Source: VAZQ01 sp035263865
GTDB lineage: Bacteria; Pseudomonadota; Alphaproteobacteria; Rhizobiales; Xanthobacteraceae
Direction of reading: 5' to 3'
Assembly: GCA_035263865.1 (NCBI GenBank)
Contig: DATFQX010000301.1
Coordinates: forward strand, 12,485-76,484
DNA length: 64,000 nt
Shown here piece by piece: positions 54,004-64,000 of this stretch. Each line of letters starts with the position of its first letter. Positions within the stretch are counted from its first letter, which is position 1. The translations under genes and the position numbers were made by a program. The notes beneath the pieces are model-generated. The model was not told the origin of the DNA. It searched no databases and was given only the letters and a program-made list of their open reading frames with translations.

Positions 54004-54729
54004 TCACCGCAGGCGAAATTGCGGATCAAAGCCGAGTTCGGCGCGCGCTTTGGCGATGGCGACCACTCCGTCGTCATCGGCGATGTTGTAGATGCCGCGA
54101 GCGCCGCGCGTAAGCGCAAGACACGCGCCCTGCGCTGCGGCATCGATGTGCAAACCTGGCTTGCGGGTTGGCCTCTCGTGCCACGTGCCTGGTCCATAGA
54201 AGAAGCCATAGCGCAGGATGAGGCCATCGAGGCCCTTCGTGCTGAGCACCTGGTCTTCCATATCGGCGGCGCCTTTGATCGTGATCGCCCGCTCCGGGTC
54301 CGAAAGGTTGAGCGGAGCCGTCTCCCGATGCGGCTCGCCGCCGCTTGCATAGCCAAAGGCGATGCTCTGCACGATGAAGCGCCGCGCCGATGCAGCCTGC
54401 GCCGCCGCAATCAGGTTGCGTGTGCCTTCGCTGCGGATGCGTGCATTCGCCGCGTATGACTCCGCGATCCGCGCCACATCGAATTCGCGCGGCAGATCGG
54501 TGAGCTGATGGATCACCGCTTCGGGCTTGGCGGCGCGCATCGCCGCGCGGGTGGCCTGCGCGTCGAAGACATCGAGCACGACTGCCGCCACGCCGGCGCG
54601 TTCGAGCTCGCGCGCCTTCGCCGCCGAGCGCGTGGTGCCGGTGACGTCGTGTCCGGCACGCAGGAGCAGCGGCACCAGCCGCCGGCCGATCGCGCCGGTG
54701 GCGCCTGCGAGAAACACTCTCATGTTCAT
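54004..54729 (-). CDS. NAD-dependent epimerase/dehydratase family protein (extended SDR)
   Basis: 241 residues with the Rossmann motif FLAGATGAIGRRLVPLL (about 6-22), a YASGG-type segment in place of the usual YxxxK catalytic pair (SIAFGYASGGEP), and GLILRYGFFYGPGTW. It is shorter than typical epimerases. Substrate unknown. Minus strand, divergent from the glycosylase gene. Confidence 0.82.
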   Translation of the reverse strand: MNMRVFLAGATGAIGRRLVPLLLRAGHDVTGTTRSAAKARELERAGVAAVVLDVFDAQATRAAMRAAKPEAVIHQLTDLPREFDVARIAESYAANARIRSEGTRNLIAAAQAASARRFIVQSIAFGYASGGEPHRETAPLNLSDPERAITIKGAADMEDQVLSTKGLDGLILRYGFFYGPGTWHERPTRKPGLHIDAAAQGACLALTRGARGIYNIADDDGVVAIAKARAELGFDPQFRLR

Positions 54730-54740
54730 ATGCTAGCAAA

Positions 54741-54847
54741 TTTCCGTTCGTCCCCGCGCGGGGCACCCCGCGACGCCCGTGTCGCGGGGACCCCATGGCG
54801 GGGACCCAGATATTTTTCATGGATTCCGCTTTCGCGAGAATGAGCGG
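54741..54847 (+). repeat. Palindromic intergenic repeat, copy A
   Basis: Begins TTCCGTTCGTCCCCGCG, contains the 9-bp hairpin CCCCGCGAC-gcccgt-GTCGCGGGG (54766-54789), then GGGGACCCAG and ATGGATTCCGCTTTCGCGAGAATGAGCGG at the far end. The first 17 bases and the last module recur, in the opposite orientation, in copy B (59663-59736). Confidence 0.7.
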
Positions 54848-54882
54848 CCGATAGTATTTTATTCCAATTAAGACGCTATCCC

Positions 54883-55452
54883 ATGTCCCGCCTGCTTCGC
54901 CGCAGCTTCTTCGCCCGCAGCGTGCACGTCGTCGCGCCCGATCTCATCGGCGCAACGCTGTTGTTCAAGGGCGTGGGCGGCGTGATCGTCGAGGTCGAGG
55001 CGTATCATCACACCGATCCCGCGGCGCATTCCTTTGTCGGGCGGACCGCGCGCAACGCGGTGATGTTCGGCCCGCCGGGATACGCCTACGTCTACCGCTC
55101 CTATGGCATCCACTGGTGCCTCAACTTCGTGTGCGAGGCGGAAGGCAGTGCCAGCGCCGTGCTGCTCCGCGCGCTCGAACCGACGCATGGGCTTGCCGCG
55201 ATGCGCCGGCGCCGCGGCCTCACCGAGGCGCGGCTGTTGTGCGCGGGCCCGGGCCGGCTGTGTCAAGCGCTCGGCGTCACCGGCGCGCATTACGGCCTTG
55301 CGCTCGATGCGCCGCCGTTTGCGATCTTCGGCCGCCCGCAGGAGCTCGACGTCGCCGTTGGGCCGCGCATCGGGCTCACCAAGGCGATGGATCAACCGTG
55401 GCGCTACGGGATTAAAGGCTCGCGCTTCCTCAGCAAGCCGTTCAGGCCGTAA
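54883..55452 (+). CDS. DNA-3-methyladenine glycosylase (AAG/MPG family)
   Basis: 189 residues. IVEVEAYHHTDPAAHSF (catalytic Glu region of AAG), ARNAVMFGPPGYAYVYRSYGIHWCLN and AVLLRALEPTHGL are diagnostic. It removes alkylated purines in base excision repair. Start ATG 54883 is close to a repeat copy. Confidence 0.94.
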   Translation: MSRLLRRSFFARSVHVVAPDLIGATLLFKGVGGVIVEVEAYHHTDPAAHSFVGRTARNAVMFGPPGYAYVYRSYGIHWCLNFVCEAEGSASAVLLRALEPTHGLAAMRRRRGLTEARLLCAGPGRLCQALGVTGAHYGLALDAPPFAIFGRPQELDVAVGPRIGLTKAMDQPWRYGIKGSRFLSKPFRP

Positions 55453-55465
55453 GCGCGTCGCGCAT

Positions 55466-56632
55466 CTATGACACGCCCTCGCGCCGACGGAAGCTGATCA
55501 ACGGGGCCAGGAACAAGAGCGGCAGCGCGCTGGTCGCCATCGGCAGGAAGGCGAAGCGCGGACTTGCGCCGATATCCCAGGCCGCGCCGCTGAGCACCGA
55601 TACGAGGAGCGCCTGGCTATAGCTGACGGTGAACACGGCGGCCGAGACTCGCGCCACGTCGGCGGGTGCGCTCAACAGCGGCGGCAGCGTCAAAGCGAGG
55701 GTGAACACCGCGGCGCCGATGAAGCCCAACACGCCGGCGAAGGCGACGGTCCACAAGCTTGCCGTCATGACGATGCCCGCCAAGCACAAGAGGATGAGCG
55801 CGCCGCAGACCATAAACGGCCACGCGCGGCGCACGAAGCGGTCCGCGGTCGCGAGCAAAATAAACGAGGCAGGCAGTTGCCCGAAATTCAGCGCCGTCAA
55901 CGCCGCGCTGATCAAGTCGGGCCGGCCCGCGTCGGTGAGATAGCCGGGCAGGAACGCGTTGCTGCAGAAATAGACGCCGTTGACGCTGCCGAAGAGAATG
56001 CCGATTTGCCAGGTCAGTGGGTTGCGCCAGTCGGGCCACCAGCCGATGGCCGCTGCGGCGGGCGCCGTCCGCTCCCGCGCCGGTGCGAGCGCGAGCGTCA
56101 AAAGCGCGATCAGCACCAAGGGCACGCCCCACAGCGCGAGCGCCCAGCGCCAGGACGCATCGACGAGGGGCAGCACGAGCGGGATTGTCAGCATGACCGG
56201 CAGCGTTTCGCCCACCAGCACACCATTGGTGAAGAGCGCGGTGCCCAAGCTCACGCGCTGCGGCAGCCATTGCCGCACGAGCGGCGGCAGCGCCGGCTGG
56301 CTGAGGGCGATACCCGCGCTCATAACGATCGTGGCCGCGTAGAGGGCGAACACATCGAGGATGGCGCCGCGCAGCGCGGACGCGACGCCCGCGATGACGA
56401 GACCGGTGATCAGCGTCGGCAACGCGCCCAAGCGCGCGATCAAGAGCGATCCCGGGAGCGCCGCCATCGCGAATAGGATTGTGGGCAGGCCGGAGAGAAG
56501 GCCGACCTCGGTCCCGGACAGGCGCAGATCGGACTGGATGAGCGCAATCACCGGCGGCACCGCCAGGACGGTCAGCCGCAGCGCTACCCCCGCGAGCCAC
56601 AGCAGGCTCCCAGCAATCCAGATCTCGCGCAT
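55466..56632 (-). CDS. MFS transporter, CynX/NimT-like
   Basis: 388 residues, about twelve membrane helices; VIALIQSDLRLSGTEVGLLSGLP and the ALPGSLLIARLGALPTLITGL signature resemble CynX/NimT cyanate/nitroimidazole carriers. Two strong MFS-type charged loops are weak, as in this subgroup. Substrate unknown. Monocistronic. Confidence 0.82.
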   Translation of the reverse strand: MREIWIAGSLLWLAGVALRLTVLAVPPVIALIQSDLRLSGTEVGLLSGLPTILFAMAALPGSLLIARLGALPTLITGLVIAGVASALRGAILDVFALYAATIVMSAGIALSQPALPPLVRQWLPQRVSLGTALFTNGVLVGETLPVMLTIPLVLPLVDASWRWALALWGVPLVLIALLTLALAPARERTAPAAAAIGWWPDWRNPLTWQIGILFGSVNGVYFCSNAFLPGYLTDAGRPDLISAALTALNFGQLPASFILLATADRFVRRAWPFMVCGALILLCLAGIVMTASLWTVAFAGVLGFIGAAVFTLALTLPPLLSAPADVARVSAAVFTVSYSQALLVSVLSGAAWDIGASPRFAFLPMATSALPLLFLAPLISFRRREGVS

Positions 56633-56672
56633 GGCGCTCCCGGCTGCGGCGTTCGCCGTTCTTTCTCGACGC

Positions 56673-56777
56673 TGTCATTCCGGGGCGCGGGCGAAGCCCG
56701 CGAGCCCGGAATCCATAACCACTGCCGGTGATTATGGATTCCGGCTCTCGCCGCTATCGCGGCTCGGCCGGAATGAC
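56673..56777. repeat. Long palindromic intergenic repeat (copy C)
   Basis: Starts GTCATTCCGG (56673) and ends CCGGAATGAC (about 56777), with paired inner blocks AATCCATAA / TTATGGATT around the centre ACTGCCGGTGA. It can form one long hairpin about 105 bases long. The type (attccgg...gagcccggaatcc) is common between genes of Bradyrhizobium relatives. Sits between the MFS and valS ends. Confidence 0.65.
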
Positions 56778-56802
56778 CAACCCAAGACGTTGCTATGGTA
56801 GC

Positions 56803-59559
<2,757 letters not shown>

Positions 59560-59662
59560 CGTTGTGTCGTTCCGCAAAGGTCGCGGTAAAAAGCCCGCGG
59601 CCCTGCACCGTGTCAACGCCCGGTACCGGCTCGGTTTAAAGACACTGCTCGGCAGTTAAAAC

Positions 59663-59736
59663 TCCGCTCATTCCCGCGAAAGCGGGAATCCAGAGCCAAA
59701 GCCCTGGGTCCCTGCTTTCGCGGGGACGAACGGAAG
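59663..59736 (-). repeat. Palindromic intergenic repeat, copy B
   Basis: Read on the minus strand it starts TTCCGTTCGTCCCCGCG and ends GGATTCCCGCTTTCGCGGGAATGAGCGG, both matching copy A (54741-54847). Between them are AAGCAGGGACCCAGGGC and GGCTCT. Lies 23 bases before the MFS gene start. Confidence 0.7.
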
Positions 59737-59759
59737 AGATTGTCTTGGGATGTGAACTC

Positions 59760-60986
59760 ATGACATCGCCGGCAGTCGACACAGTCCCGACGCGCTCCAT
59801 CGTCCTGTTGGCGGTTGCGGGCTTTGCCAGCCAGGCGATGGTGCGGGTAACCGATTCGCTCCTGCCGCAGATTGCGGTCGATTTCGGCACCACCGTGGGC
59901 GAAGCCTCGATCGTAGTCGCTGCCTATGCGGTCGGCCACGGCTTAATTCAGCTCGTGATCGGGCCGTTCGGGGATCGCTTCGGCAAATACCGCACCGTCG
60001 CGACGATGTGCACGATCGCTTCGATCCTGGTGGCGTTGTGCGGCACGGTGCAGTCGCTCTCGGCACTTGCCGTTGCGCGCTTCGCCTCCGGCGCCGCCGC
60101 GGGTTGGATCATTCCGCTCTCCATGGCCTACGTGGGCGACGTGACGCCCTATGCGCAACGCCAACCGATTCTTGGCCGCTATCTCACGGGACAGATTACT
60201 GGGCAGCTGTTCGGCCAAGCGGCGGGCGGCGTGCTCGGCGATCTTTTTGGCTGGCGCGACGTCTTTTTTGTGCTCGCCGCCATGTTCGCGCTCGCAACCG
60301 CCGGGCTCATCTTCGAGCTCATGACGAACCCGCGCACCCGCGCAGCGCCGCACGCGGATGAAACGCGCGGCGGCTTCGCCGCCGATTACGTCGCCGTCCT
60401 CTCCAATCCGTGGGCGCGCTTCGTCATTCTCGCGGTGTTCATCGAGGCGGCCGTGGGATGGGGCGCCTTTGCCTATGTCGGGGCCGACCTGCATCTGCGT
60501 TTCTCGCTCACATTCGGCGCGGTCGGGCTCATTGTCGGGACGTTCGGAGTCGGCGGGCTCCTTTACGCCGCTTCGGTTTCGCTCCTGGTCAACCGCTTCG
60601 GACAAGCAGGGCTCGCGCAATTCGGCGGGGTGCTTTTGGGTCTCGCTTATCTCACGCTCGCCGTCGGCGGCAGCGCCATGCTTGCGCCGGTTGCGGTCAC
60701 CGCGATCGGACTCGGCTTCTACGCGCTGCACAACACGCTGCAGACGAATGCCACGCAGATGACGCCGCAGGCACGCGGCACCGCGGTCGCGATCTTTTCC
60801 TCGGCGATCTATCTCGGCCAGACGATCGGGGTCGCGGCCGGCGCGGTCGTCTTCGACCTCTTCACGGCCGTGCCGCTGTTCGCCGGCACTGCCGTCGCGC
60901 TGCCCGCCTTGGCCTTTTGGTTCGCGGCAAAACTGCGCTGGCACGGCACGCAGGGCGGAGCAGAGGCGAACGTCCAAAGGCCATAA
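59760..60986 (+). CDS. MFS transporter
   Basis: 408 residues from ATG 59760 (MTSPAVDTVPTRSIV), twelve membrane helices, with GDRFGKYRTVATMCTIA (DRxGRR-like loop 2-3 motif) and RFASGAAAGWIIPLSMAYVGDV, typical of drug:H+ antiporter-1 (DHA1, CmlA/YnfM-type) carriers. Substrate not readable. A repeat copy is just upstream. Confidence 0.85.
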   Translation: MTSPAVDTVPTRSIVLLAVAGFASQAMVRVTDSLLPQIAVDFGTTVGEASIVVAAYAVGHGLIQLVIGPFGDRFGKYRTVATMCTIASILVALCGTVQSLSALAVARFASGAAAGWIIPLSMAYVGDVTPYAQRQPILGRYLTGQITGQLFGQAAGGVLGDLFGWRDVFFVLAAMFALATAGLIFELMTNPRTRAAPHADETRGGFAADYVAVLSNPWARFVILAVFIEAAVGWGAFAYVGADLHLRFSLTFGAVGLIVGTFGVGGLLYAASVSLLVNRFGQAGLAQFGGVLLGLAYLTLAVGGSAMLAPVAVTAIGLGFYALHNTLQTNATQMTPQARGTAVAIFSSAIYLGQTIGVAAGAVVFDLFTAVPLFAGTAVALPALAFWFAAKLRWHGTQGGAEANVQRP

Positions 60987-61146
60987 AGCGCCACCTGCTC
61001 ACGATCATCGATGGATCGATCTTTCAAGCCAACGTGATCCATCTCACCTCGATATCTCGTCGCAACCGCCCATAATGGCGGGGCAGTCACGGCGAGTTCG
61101 CCTCGCCGACGACACGATGACGGCGATGCAGCAACGGAGGAATGAG

Positions 61147-62703
61147 ATGGCGACGAAGCGATCCAAGCGCGCGTCGAAGACGTCGGCTGCGCGCAGTAAG
61201 CGCAAAATCCGGGCACGTGCGACACCCACGGAACGCAGGGCCCGGCCGAAAGGCGCGATCAATGCATGGGAGGACGATCCCGGCGCCGGTGCTCAACCGA
61301 GCGGAGGCCAAGTCCTCCAGCGGCCGGTCCCCGTCTTGAGGGATGCGCCGTTTCCGATCCGAATTGCGCACCCGGCCTCTGCGCCGGACGCCAAGCCGCA
61401 TCCGCCCGGAACCGCACAGTTTCGCTACTGGACTGCCGCCGAAGCATTGCGTCGCGGCGCGGATTTTTGGGGGGCATTGCTGCCGGGCACATCGTGGGAA
61501 GTGGGCTCGATCCCGCCGGTGGACCTCGATTTCGGCAGCGACCTCAACGCCTTCTATGACCGCGAAGGCCTGAAGTTTTTCCATGGTACGGGTGCGGGAC
61601 GAACCGTCTTTTCCGGCGAGAGCCCGGACGTCGTGTGTCATGAGCTCGGGCACGCGGTTCTCGATTCTTTCAAGCCGCAGCTGTTCGATGCCGCGAGCAT
61701 CGAGGTCGCCGCCTTCCACGAATCGTTCGGCGACATGAGCGCGCTGCTGTCGGCGCTTCAGCTGCCGAGCGTGCGCGAGGGGGTCTTGGTGGAAACCGGC
61801 GGCGCGCTGGGCCGCTCGTCTCGGCTCTCGCGACTGGCGGAACAGCTCGCCTGGGCCATACGTCAATCCGTTCCCTCCGCAGTCGAGCCCGACTGTCTGC
61901 GCAACGCGGTGAATACGTTCTTCTACCGGGATCCCGACACTCTTCCGACCACGGCGCCGGCCGCGTCACTTAGCTCGGAGCCGCATTCCTTGTCGCGCGT
62001 TTTCACCGGTGCATTCTTCGAAGGGCTGGCCGGCATGCTAGCCACGACTAAGAAGAAAGACGAAGCCGCGCTGCTGCAAGTCAGTCAGGACATGGGTGCG
62101 ATTCTGGTCCAGGGCATCCGCGCCGCCTCCGTCGTTCCAACTTTCTTCAGTCAGGTCGCCGCAACGATGCTCGGGGTTGCTGCAAGCCAATTCTCGGCTC
62201 AAGCCTATGAGCTGCCGCTGCGCAGCGGCTTCGTCCGCCACGGTGTTTTGCCGCCGGCGATGGCGCTGGCCGCGACGCGTGCGCGAATGCCGAGGCGCAC
62301 GGAGGCGTTTGCCGCCACCCCCACCGAGTCAAAGAGCTTGCCGACGCTTCATCTGTCGGTCGCCGAGTATGGGCTCGGAATTCCCTCCATTGTGGTTTAT
62401 GCCGCTGCCGAGCCCAAGCGCCTCGAGGTCAGCGGTGCGGCGCTTGCCGTCGGCGCGGCGCCATCGCCGGGGGAGGATAAGGCCGCAAAATCCTTCTTCG
62501 AGGATTTGCTGCGGCGTGGCGGCTCAAGGTCGTCACCAAGCCCGGCAAACCAGGTGCGGAGATCATGCGCTCCTCCGCGGCCTCGACCCACGAAACGCAC
62601 ACCCACGAATTACGCCGCGAAGGAGGACAGATGGTGCTGCGCCGGGTGCGCATCGACTGCGGACATGCGTGCTGTTGAGGGCATGCGCGCGGCGCCTGTA
62701 TGA
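61147..62703 (+). CDS. Thermolysin-like (gluzincin) HELGH metalloprotease-like protein, probable 3' frameshift
   Basis: 518 residues from ATG 61147 (GGAGG eight bases upstream). N-terminal 40 residues are Lys/Arg-rich (MATKRSKRASKTSAARSKRK), then a linker with Pro/Arg. Around residue 187: HELGHAVLDSF (zinc-binding HExxH) followed about 24 residues later by AAFHESFGDMSALLSAL, the E-x-x-x-D zinc-ligand helix of thermolysin-type gluzincins. No signal peptide and no obvious propeptide. After about residue 455 (FFEDLLRRGG) the reading frame loses protein character, while the -1 frame (LKVVTKPGKPGAEIMR... ending HACC, stop at 62678) keeps it; a single missing base near 62518-62522 would join them. 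Followed by a small gene. Confidence 0.7.
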   Translation: MATKRSKRASKTSAARSKRKIRARATPTERRARPKGAINAWEDDPGAGAQPSGGQVLQRPVPVLRDAPFPIRIAHPASAPDAKPHPPGTAQFRYWTAAEALRRGADFWGALLPGTSWEVGSIPPVDLDFGSDLNAFYDREGLKFFHGTGAGRTVFSGESPDVVCHELGHAVLDSFKPQLFDAASIEVAAFHESFGDMSALLSALQLPSVREGVLVETGGALGRSSRLSRLAEQLAWAIRQSVPSAVEPDCLRNAVNTFFYRDPDTLPTTAPAASLSSEPHSLSRVFTGAFFEGLAGMLATTKKKDEAALLQVSQDMGAILVQGIRAASVVPTFFSQVAATMLGVAASQFSAQAYELPLRSGFVRHGVLPPAMALAATRARMPRRTEAFAATPTESKSLPTLHLSVAEYGLGIPSIVVYAAAEPKRLEVSGAALAVGAAPSPGEDKAAKSFFEDLLRRGGSRSSPSPANQVRRSCAPPRPRPTKRTPTNYAAKEDRWCCAGCASTADMRAVEGMRAAPV

Positions 62704-62739
62704 TGCGCCCTGGAAGTTGGCGGCGGAAACGCCAGGACC

Positions 62740-63141
62740 ATGCCGCGCATCAACCAACAGACGTTGAAGACGGAGCTTGCCAAGCGCGGCTTCGAGTCGA
62801 TGTCGATCAAGCGTGAATTGCCAGGCGGACGCATCGAAGTCGACGCCAACAAGCTCCATCCCGTGCATGTCGAGGCGGGCGAGTCGATCTACGCGCCCGT
62901 CCCGGTGTCGTTGTCAGTTGCGCTCGACCCGCGCGGCCGGATCAAATCAATCGACGGCGACACTCCGGATCCGGCCGCCGTCGCCGCTGCCGCGCGCTAT
63001 ATCAAGACCCTGCGCGACAGCGGGCAGCTGGCCGCCCCCAGAGCACAAGAATCCATGCCGGGGTTGACTCACCGCATCGAGCGCGACGACCAAGGCCGGC
63101 AGGTCCTGCGGCGCAAGCGGTTCTCGATCGGCGGAGGTTAG
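62740..63141 (+). CDS. Hypothetical protein (133 aa) paired with the HELGH gene
   Basis: Starts MPRINQQTLKTELAKRGFES. Contains IKRELPGGRIEVDANKLHPVHVEAGESIYAPVPVSLSVALDPRGRIKSIDG in short beta-like pieces, then a helical, basic tail (AARYIKTLRDSGQL; RQVLRRKRFSIGGG). No signal peptide, no family recognised. It starts 36 bases after the upstream gene in the same direction, so the pair may work together. Confidence 0.6.
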   Translation: MPRINQQTLKTELAKRGFESMSIKRELPGGRIEVDANKLHPVHVEAGESIYAPVPVSLSVALDPRGRIKSIDGDTPDPAAVAAAARYIKTLRDSGQLAAPRAQESMPGLTHRIERDDQGRQVLRRKRFSIGGG

Positions 63142-63187
63142 TTGGGCGCAGCACCTGGCGCTTCGCTATGTGCGCGGTGGTCCGCCC

Positions 63188-63646
63188 TCACTCGCGTGCG
63201 CGCGAGATGCGTTCGATTTCCGAGCGCACCAACCGCTCGACGATCGCCGGCAAATTCTCGTCGAGCCAGGTCTTGAGCATGGGGCGCATCAGTTCGCTGA
63301 CCAGCTCCTCGACCGTGCGGCCGCGGCGCGGCTGCGCCGTCTGGGCAAGCGTGTTGAATGCCGCGTCGAGCGCGGCCGTGGTCGCCGGCGAGAGGAGGCC
63401 GTCGCTCCTCGGGCCCTGTCCTGCCGCCGAAGCGTCGGAAAAAGACCGCTCGGTCGGCCCCGCTCCGCTGCTCGGCGCGGGCGATGCGACCGGCTCGCTC
63501 GGCGAATCGTCCTGCATCGCCGGCATTGCGCCCAGCAGCTGCGGCGGCGCGGCCGCGCTCGGCGGGCTCTCCTGTTCGTCCTCGGCGATCATTCGGCGGA
63601 TGGAAGCGAGGATCTCCGCCAATTGGCTAAAAACACCATTATTCAT
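63188..63646 (-). CDS. PopZ-like DUF2497 polar organiser
   Basis: 152 residues from ATG 63646. It has the DUF2497 N-terminal motif EILASIRRMIAEDE (about 10-23), a Pro/Ser-rich disordered middle, and the C-terminal block VEELVSELMRPMLKTWLDENLPAIVERLVRSEIERI (given here in sections: PMLKTWLDENLP, then VERLVRSEIERI). DUF2497/PopZ forms the pole network that anchors the chromosome in Caulobacter and relatives, and often lies near valS in Rhizobiales. The start region is AT-rich and atypical. Confidence 0.82.
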   Translation of the reverse strand: MNNGVFSQLAEILASIRRMIAEDEQESPPSAAAPPQLLGAMPAMQDDSPSEPVASPAPSSGAGPTERSFSDASAAGQGPRSDGLLSPATTAALDAAFNTLAQTAQPRRGRTVEELVSELMRPMLKTWLDENLPAIVERLVRSEIERISRARE

Positions 63647-63780
63647 CAATGAGTTGACAAAAAGCATCCATCTCAGTCCACAAATCGATCTACAGACATG
63701 TTCTTTTGGCGATTGCTGCGCCCCCTCGCGGGCGATTCGCGGAACGGGCGTTACGGAATATTCGGCCGGGATCGCGCGGG

Positions 63781-63876
63781 TCACTCCGCCTTGATGTTGG
63801 CCGCCCAGATCACCTTGCGCCACTTCTCGGTGTCATCGGCGATGAGCTTTTCGAAGTCGGCGGGCGAGAGCGCGAG
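63781..63876 (-). pseudogene. C-terminal remnant of a Bug/TctC receptor
   Basis: About 31 codons ending at the TGA read on the minus strand from 63783: LALSPADFEKLIADDTEKWRKVIWAANIKAE in shortened form (SPADFEKLI, EKWRKVI, AANIKAE), matching the C-terminus of the Bug genes in this window (compare TPEEFDAFVRKELDRWGQVF and AANIKVSE). Upstream, toward the 5' end, the reading frame continues only in unrelated AT-rich sequence and reaches a stop near 63964 with no start. A truncated relic or an unfinished gene at the window edge. Confidence 0.65.
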
Positions 63877-64000
63877 CACAACTGGTGAGCAACACGAAAT
63901 AGCAGCGCAATTATCGTCGGCAGAGCAACCTGCTCCATGCGATTTAATTGCCTCTTCCAACGTGGCGAGAAGCTCACTTCAAGTTTGCCATTCCCGATCA

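Noticed and set aside
53825..54007. 60-codon minus-strand frame in the ilvD upstream gap
   Set aside because: It is Cys/Arg-rich at the start with one hydrophobic run, has no ribosome site and covers the CtrA box; not protein-like enough.

Overview
The window is a GC-rich (roughly 64-66% by eye), densely packed chromosomal segment with no phage, insertion sequence, plasmid or CRISPR signature. Gene content and order point to a Rhizobiales/Hyphomicrobiales alphaproteobacterium of the Bradyrhizobiaceae-Xanthobacteraceae type. The pointers are: the run dgt-argS-SPOR-nagZ-scpA-scpB-tatA-tatB-tatC-serS-surE-pcm-LysM/LytM-DUF815-yajC-secD-secF; valS close to a DUF2497/PopZ-like gene; the NifU-like/yidD/thrS start; an ExoR-like Sel1 protein; many orphan Bug-type solute receptors; a FAT-GUY single-domain response regulator; and two CtrA-type TTAA-N7-TTAA boxes. 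The exact genus cannot be read from the sequence.

Layout. 1-6.1 kb: end of a NifU/IscU-like scaffold gene, a ClpP-like periplasmic protein, yidD, thrS, two secreted unknowns and a nitroreductase. 6.1-8.6 kb: a 51-residue secreted peptide gene, tRNA-Ser(GCU), a glutathione transferase, a 25-residue Lys/Arg-rich peptide gene and a long AT-richer leader. 8.6-13.8 kb: gatB, and further along gatC-gatA, separated by a Bug receptor and small genes. 13.9-21.4 kb: accessory metabolism (a two-domain VOC dioxygenase, a frameshifted nitronate monooxygenase, two paralogous Bug receptors around a flavin-dependent monooxygenase, an ArsR-type regulator divergent from an MFS pump). 21.4-24.6 kb: DUF1127, trmFO and a kinase-like/ANL fusion. 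24.6-43.5 kb: the conserved core for protein export (SecDF-YajC, TatABC), chromosome segregation (ScpAB), wall recycling and division (NagZ, SPOR, LysM/LytM), translation (SerS, ArgS) and nucleotide or protein repair (Dgt, SurE, Pcm). 43.5-52 kb: erpA, a Bug receptor, an RND-type efflux operon, xthA, an outer-membrane barrel and exoR. 52-64 kb: ilvD, an SDR, a 3-methyladenine glycosylase, two MFS carriers, valS, a thermolysin-like HELGH protein with a small partner gene, a PopZ-like gene and a Bug remnant.

How the genes work together. The core minus-strand cluster links translation, secretion and envelope division. Just before the LysM/LytM factor lies a perfect CtrA box, and the LytM domain has lost several zinc ligands, so it resembles NlpD/EnvC/DipM-type division regulators rather than active peptidases. 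The Bug receptors have no TctA/TctB membrane partners here, so they are orphan solute receptors as is common in this lineage.

Most notable unexplained items: the kinase-ANL C-domain fusion after trmFO; the AT-rich 50-residue insertion in the SerRS core; the HELGH gene with an apparent late frameshift; the CtrA boxes; the ultra-basic peptide; and two related two-hairpin intergenic repeats with two look-alikes.
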